From Myxococcota bacterium (GTDB lineage Bacteria; Myxococcota_A; Bradymonadia; UBA7976; UBA1532), in contig JAKLJY010000043.1 in NCBI GenBank assembly GCA_023150895.1, forward strand, positions 1 to 60,671: a stretch of 60,671 nucleotides of DNA. Direction: 5' to 3'. The translations under genes were made by a program, and so were the position numbers. Under the pieces are notes generated by a model. That model saw only the letters and a program-made list of their open reading frames with translations, made no database searches and was not told the DNA's origin. Shown in pieces: positions 57,907-60,671 of the stretch (position 1 is its first letter; every line of letters starts with the position of its first letter).

Positions 57907-59335
57907 ACTGCAGCCCGTCCCACGGCGGCAGGTTGAACTGCCCGGGGGGCGGCGCCTTCTGGAAGAGGAGCGTCGGCGAGAACGTCGGATCCAGCGGGTT
58001 CGGGCCGAAGGTGCCGGCGTGCAGCGGGCCGGCGACGAACTCGTGGAGGGGGGCGCCGCGGGGCGGGTGATAGCGGTGGGCGGCCGCGTAGTGGACGTCC
58101 GCGGTGATGAAGACGACGCCCCCGATCCGGCGCTCGGCGAGCCCGTCGAACAGCGCGGCGAGCTCCAGCTCCCGCCCGAGCGGGGCACCGGGGCCGTTGG
58201 CGAAGCCCTCCTGATGGGGCGGCCCGCCGGGGGCGCCCGCCTCCTGCACCTGAAGGCCGATGGGCATGTCGCAGGCGATGATCCGCCAGGTGGCGGTCGA
58301 CCGGCTCAGGGCCTCGAGCAGGGCTGCGCGCTGTGCCTCGCCCAGCATGGCCGTCCCGGGTCCGGCCTTCGCCTGGCGATTGGGCCCGTTGGGCGCCCGA
58401 TGGCTCCGCAGGTCCACGACGAAGAGGTCCACGAGCCCGCGGGCCAGCGTGCGCGTGATGACCGGACCGCGCGGCCGGCGGGTGGGCGTGTATTCGAAGA
58501 AGGCCTGGCGCGCCCGGGCGGCGAGGACGTCCACGTCGCGCTCGGTGTAGCGCGGATCGGTCAGGCGTTGCCCCGGCCACCAGTTGTTCAGGACCTCGTG
58601 GTCGTCCCATTGCGTGACGAAGGGCACCTCGGCGGCGCAGGCCCGCAGGTGGGCGTCGAGGAGGTTGTAGGCGAAGTTGCCGCGGAACTCGTCGAGCGTC
58701 TCGGCGACCTTGCGCTTCGCGGGCGTGACCAGGTTGCGCCAGATCCGGCCGTCGGGCAGGCGGACCTCGGGCTCCAGCGGATTGTCCGCGTAGATGACGT
58801 CGCCGCTGTGCACGAAGACGTCCGGGTTCAGCGCGCGCACGGCCGCGTAGCCCCGCAGGCCGCCCCACTCCGGGTTGATGCCCCAGCCCTGCCCGCAGGT
58901 GTCGCCGGACCACGCGATGCGGGTCGAGGCGCCCGGGCCGCCGCCCGGCACCGGCGTCCGGAAGCGCGCAAACGCCGGCACCCCGGCCCCGGTCGCGTCC
59001 TCGGCCCAGGCCCGGACGCAGATCGTCTGCCCCGGCGGCAGACCGCTCAGGGCGACGACGCCGGTCAGATCGCCCGCCGGCAGGAGCTCGGGCCCGTCCA
59101 CCCGGCGTGGGCTGCGAAACGCCTCGCTCGTGTCCCACTCCACCCGCAGCCGGGCGGGGCGGTCGCTCTTCGCCCACACGATCGCCCCGTCGAGCCCCAC
59201 GTCGCCCGTCTGAAGGCCGAACGGCAGCCCCGGGCGCGTCCCCGCCGCCCGCAGGAAGGCCGGCGCGCCCAGCCACGCCAGGCCCGCCGCCGTCGCACCC
59301 AGCGCCCCCCGCCGCGTCAGATCCCGTTCGTGCAT
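57800..59335 (-). CDS. phoD: Alkaline phosphatase D family protein (Tat-exported)
   Basis: PhoD-type enzymes are secreted calcium/iron phosphodiesterases and phosphomonoesterases. The 511-residue protein starts with a twin-arginine signal (RDLTRRGALGATAAGLAWLG), then an Ig-like N-terminal domain and the metallophosphatase core: SGDTCGQGWG, VHSGDVIYADN, TQWDDHEVLNNWW and FITADVHYAAAHRY carry the metal ligands. Its 3' end overlaps the esterase gene's tail by 107 bp. A phosphate-starvation promoter could not be verified. Confidence 0.9.
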   Translation of the reverse strand: MHERDLTRRGALGATAAGLAWLGAPAFLRAAGTRPGLPFGLQTGDVGLDGAIVWAKSDRPARLRVEWDTSEAFRSPRRVDGPELLPAGDLTGVVALSGLPPGQTICVRAWAEDATGAGVPAFARFRTPVPGGGPGASTRIAWSGDTCGQGWGINPEWGGLRGYAAVRALNPDVFVHSGDVIYADNPLEPEVRLPDGRIWRNLVTPAKRKVAETLDEFRGNFAYNLLDAHLRACAAEVPFVTQWDDHEVLNNWWPGQRLTDPRYTERDVDVLAARARQAFFEYTPTRRPRGPVITRTLARGLVDLFVVDLRSHRAPNGPNRQAKAGPGTAMLGEAQRAALLEALSRSTATWRIIACDMPIGLQVQEAGAPGGPPHQEGFANGPGAPLGRELELAALFDGLAERRIGGVVFITADVHYAAAHRYHPPRGAPLHEFVAGPLHAGTFGPNPLDPTFSPTLLFQKAPPPGQFNLPPWDGLQFIGVLDVDGATRTLTARLQDIEGRELYRLELPPPG

Positions 59336-59663
59336 CGGGACACGATACCCGGGGCCGCGCGTGGCGGGGATGGATTGGCTACACGTCGACGCGCTTCGGC
59401 CTGCTCAGGCCCTGCCGTGAGCGCGGGGCAGTCAGGGAGCGGACGCCTTCGGGCGCGCGGAGCCGGGGGGCGACCGTCGGTGAGTGCTCTTCTCGTCGAC
59501 GACTTCGTCTGATCCCGAGCGTCGAGTCGCTGCCGACCCCTCGACTGCGGATCCAGGCGAGATCGGCGTCGTCCAGGAAGTGGTGGAAGAGGAGCGTCAG
59601 CGCGAAGAACCCGCCGCGGCGGTCACTCTCGAAGATGGGCGCCGACAGCCCGAACTCTCAGAC
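59336..59663. other. 328-bp gap between phoD and the Abi gene
   Basis: I find no convincing complete gene here. One minus-strand frame reads FFALTLLFHHFLDDADLAWI over about 20 codons, which looks protein-like and could be the remnant of a lost gene, but I cannot name it. No inverted repeats or strong promoter stand out. Confidence 0.35.
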
Positions 59664-60572
59664 TCACGACCGGGCGAGCGGAAACGTTCGCGAATTCACT
59701 GGGGTTCCCAGGGCAGCGACGGCATCGACGCTGCGGAATTGAGCGATGATTCGGAGAATGGTCTGCCGCCATTCCTCGGCAGTATCGAGTGGTCCAAGCA
59801 GCGTGTGGATGAGGACGAGCATCCCATGCAGTCGGTCCTGCGGGCGCATCTCCGGGTCTAATGCCTTGGAGACCTTCGGGCGCACGACGAACTTCCGATG
59901 GGTGAGGCGGCCGTGGTGCGCACAGATGTTCCGGAGAACAGTCAGCGCATGCAGCCAGCTCGAAAGGACGCTCTCGTCCACTGCGAAGGTTCGGGCCACG
60001 ACCTTGCGGTGCGCCACCTTCAGCTGACTGAACGCCTGTGATAGCGTGCCGAAGGTGACCGCATCGAAACTGACCCAGACCGGCGGATACTCGGGCTGAT
60101 CATACTCCGCGCGGTAGTGCCGCACCGCCTCGCCGTGGCGCTCGTGCGGCGCCTCGTCGAGCCGAAGCTCGTCGCGGACGCGGGCGAGGAAGACGGCGTG
60201 GCGATTCGCGTCGTCCCAGTTCGCGGCGTCCGTGTACCAGTGTGGGCCCAAGGCGACGGCCAGCGGGCCGCCGAACGCCGCCCGGAGGGCGACCTCGATG
60301 CGCTCGATGGCGTCCATCACGGCGAGTCGCAGCGCGCGGTCGAACTCGGCGAGCGCGATCACGTCGTCGAAGGTGGTGCCCGGCCGAAAGAGGAGCTTCT
60401 CGCGGTGGGCGCCTCTCTCTCGAAACGGCAGCGCGTAACCGCAGAACCGATGCAGCCCAATGAGTTGCAGCCGACGGCCCGAAGCAGCGGCGTCGCCGAT
60501 GACGAGACCCTTGGCACGCAGATGGCCGAGCTGCTTCTCGACGTCGAGCGCAGGCTTGCAATACGGTCGCAC
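59664..60572 (-). CDS. Abi family (Abi_2/AbiD-like) abortive-infection protein
   Basis: Abi_2-type proteins are phage-defence or toxin-like proteins with a HEPN-type fold; some are thought to cut RNA. The 302-residue protein has the family's N-terminal core (YCKPALDVEKQLGHLRAKGL, then LIGLHRFCGYALPF) and the C-terminal RNICAHHGRL, where R214-x4-H219 is the HEPN motif. The GTG start at 60572 is used, but a start codon ATG at 60603 lies in a different frame separated by a 10-T run. With nine Ts the ATG would read into this frame. No partner antitoxin is seen within the window. Confidence 0.82.
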   Translation of the reverse strand: MRPYCKPALDVEKQLGHLRAKGLVIGDAAASGRRLQLIGLHRFCGYALPFRERGAHREKLLFRPGTTFDDVIALAEFDRALRLAVMDAIERIEVALRAAFGGPLAVALGPHWYTDAANWDDANRHAVFLARVRDELRLDEAPHERHGEAVRHYRAEYDQPEYPPVWVSFDAVTFGTLSQAFSQLKVAHRKVVARTFAVDESVLSSWLHALTVLRNICAHHGRLTHRKFVVRPKVSKALDPEMRPQDRLHGMLVLIHTLLGPLDTAEEWRQTILRIIAQFRSVDAVAALGTPVNSRTFPLARS

Positions 60573-60584
60573 GACGCCCCACGC

Positions 60585-60594
60585 AAAAAAAAAA
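60585..60594. repeat. Homopolymer of ten A:T pairs at the Abi gene start
   Basis: Ten consecutive A (T on the coding strand) lie 13-22 bases upstream of the Abi GTG, in a genome otherwise rich in G and C. Homopolymers of this length slip during replication in many bacteria. It lies between a candidate ATG (60603) and the current reading frame of the gene. Confidence 0.85.
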
Positions 60595-60671
60595 GGGCCT
60601 CATAGGATATCCGTGGGTCAAGACAGACGGGGCCGAGCGGGCAGGTTGATGGCGAGACCGCTCAGTTTGAG

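Overview
The window is about 60.7 kb of GC-rich chromosomal DNA spanning the replication-origin neighbourhood of a bacterium most likely in the Myxococcota or a related former deltaproteobacterial group. This rests on the rpmH-rnpA-yidD-yidC-jag-gyrB cluster diverging from dnaA-dnaN-recF-murA, a parAB/parS locus with a bactofilin beside it, a von Willebrand factor A protein with seven MopE-type metal-binding repeats and a MYXO-CTERM-like tail, and a response regulator fused to a DUF4388-like domain. Coding density is very high, many neighbouring genes overlap by 4 bp, and long antisense open frames are composition artefacts.

Region 1 (1-9.6 kb) is housekeeping: an unrecognised exported protein (cut by the window edge), an M28 peptidase, a membrane Fe-S oxidoreductase resembling heterodisulfide reductase, truD, comF, proB, a hypothetical lipoprotein, and metK behind a good promoter and a structured leader. 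Region 2 (9.6-22.2 kb) is the origin block: murA, recF, dnaN, a likely oriC, dnaA on the minus strand, then rpmH, rnpA, yidD, yidC, jag, gyrB, a hypothetical protein and a DnaC-like ATPase on the plus strand. Region 3 (22.3-28.3 kb) is an ATP synthase operon with b', b, delta, alpha, gamma, beta and epsilon but no a or c subunit.

Region 4 (28.3-34.3 kb) is the chromosome-partition locus. parA and parB are separated from rsmG, probably their ancestral upstream partner, by about 3.6 kb of unusual DNA: a 186-bp element with 20-bp inverted ends, a perfect parS, a decayed IS21-type istB with terminal repeats, an array of fifteen 22-bp tandem repeats, a second near-perfect parS and a bactofilin gene. 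This is the most unusual part of the window.

Region 5 (34.3-47 kb) holds a small lipoprotein, suhB, a serine hydrolase, the MopE/VWA protein, rsmA, tsaD, the response-regulator/TPR protein, a DUF2325-like coiled-coil protein, a flavin-oxidase-fold protein and tryptophanase. Region 6 (47-60.7 kb) has a hypothetical protein, rfbC-rfbD-rfbB for dTDP-L-rhamnose (no rfbA), rtcB, a membrane glycosyltransferase-like protein, an outer-membrane barrel, a sialate O-acetylesterase-type exported enzyme, a Tat-exported PhoD phosphatase and, at the right edge, an Abi-family defence gene whose 5' end carries a ten-base homopolymer that could switch it on and off. I recognised no tRNA, rRNA or CRISPR array.
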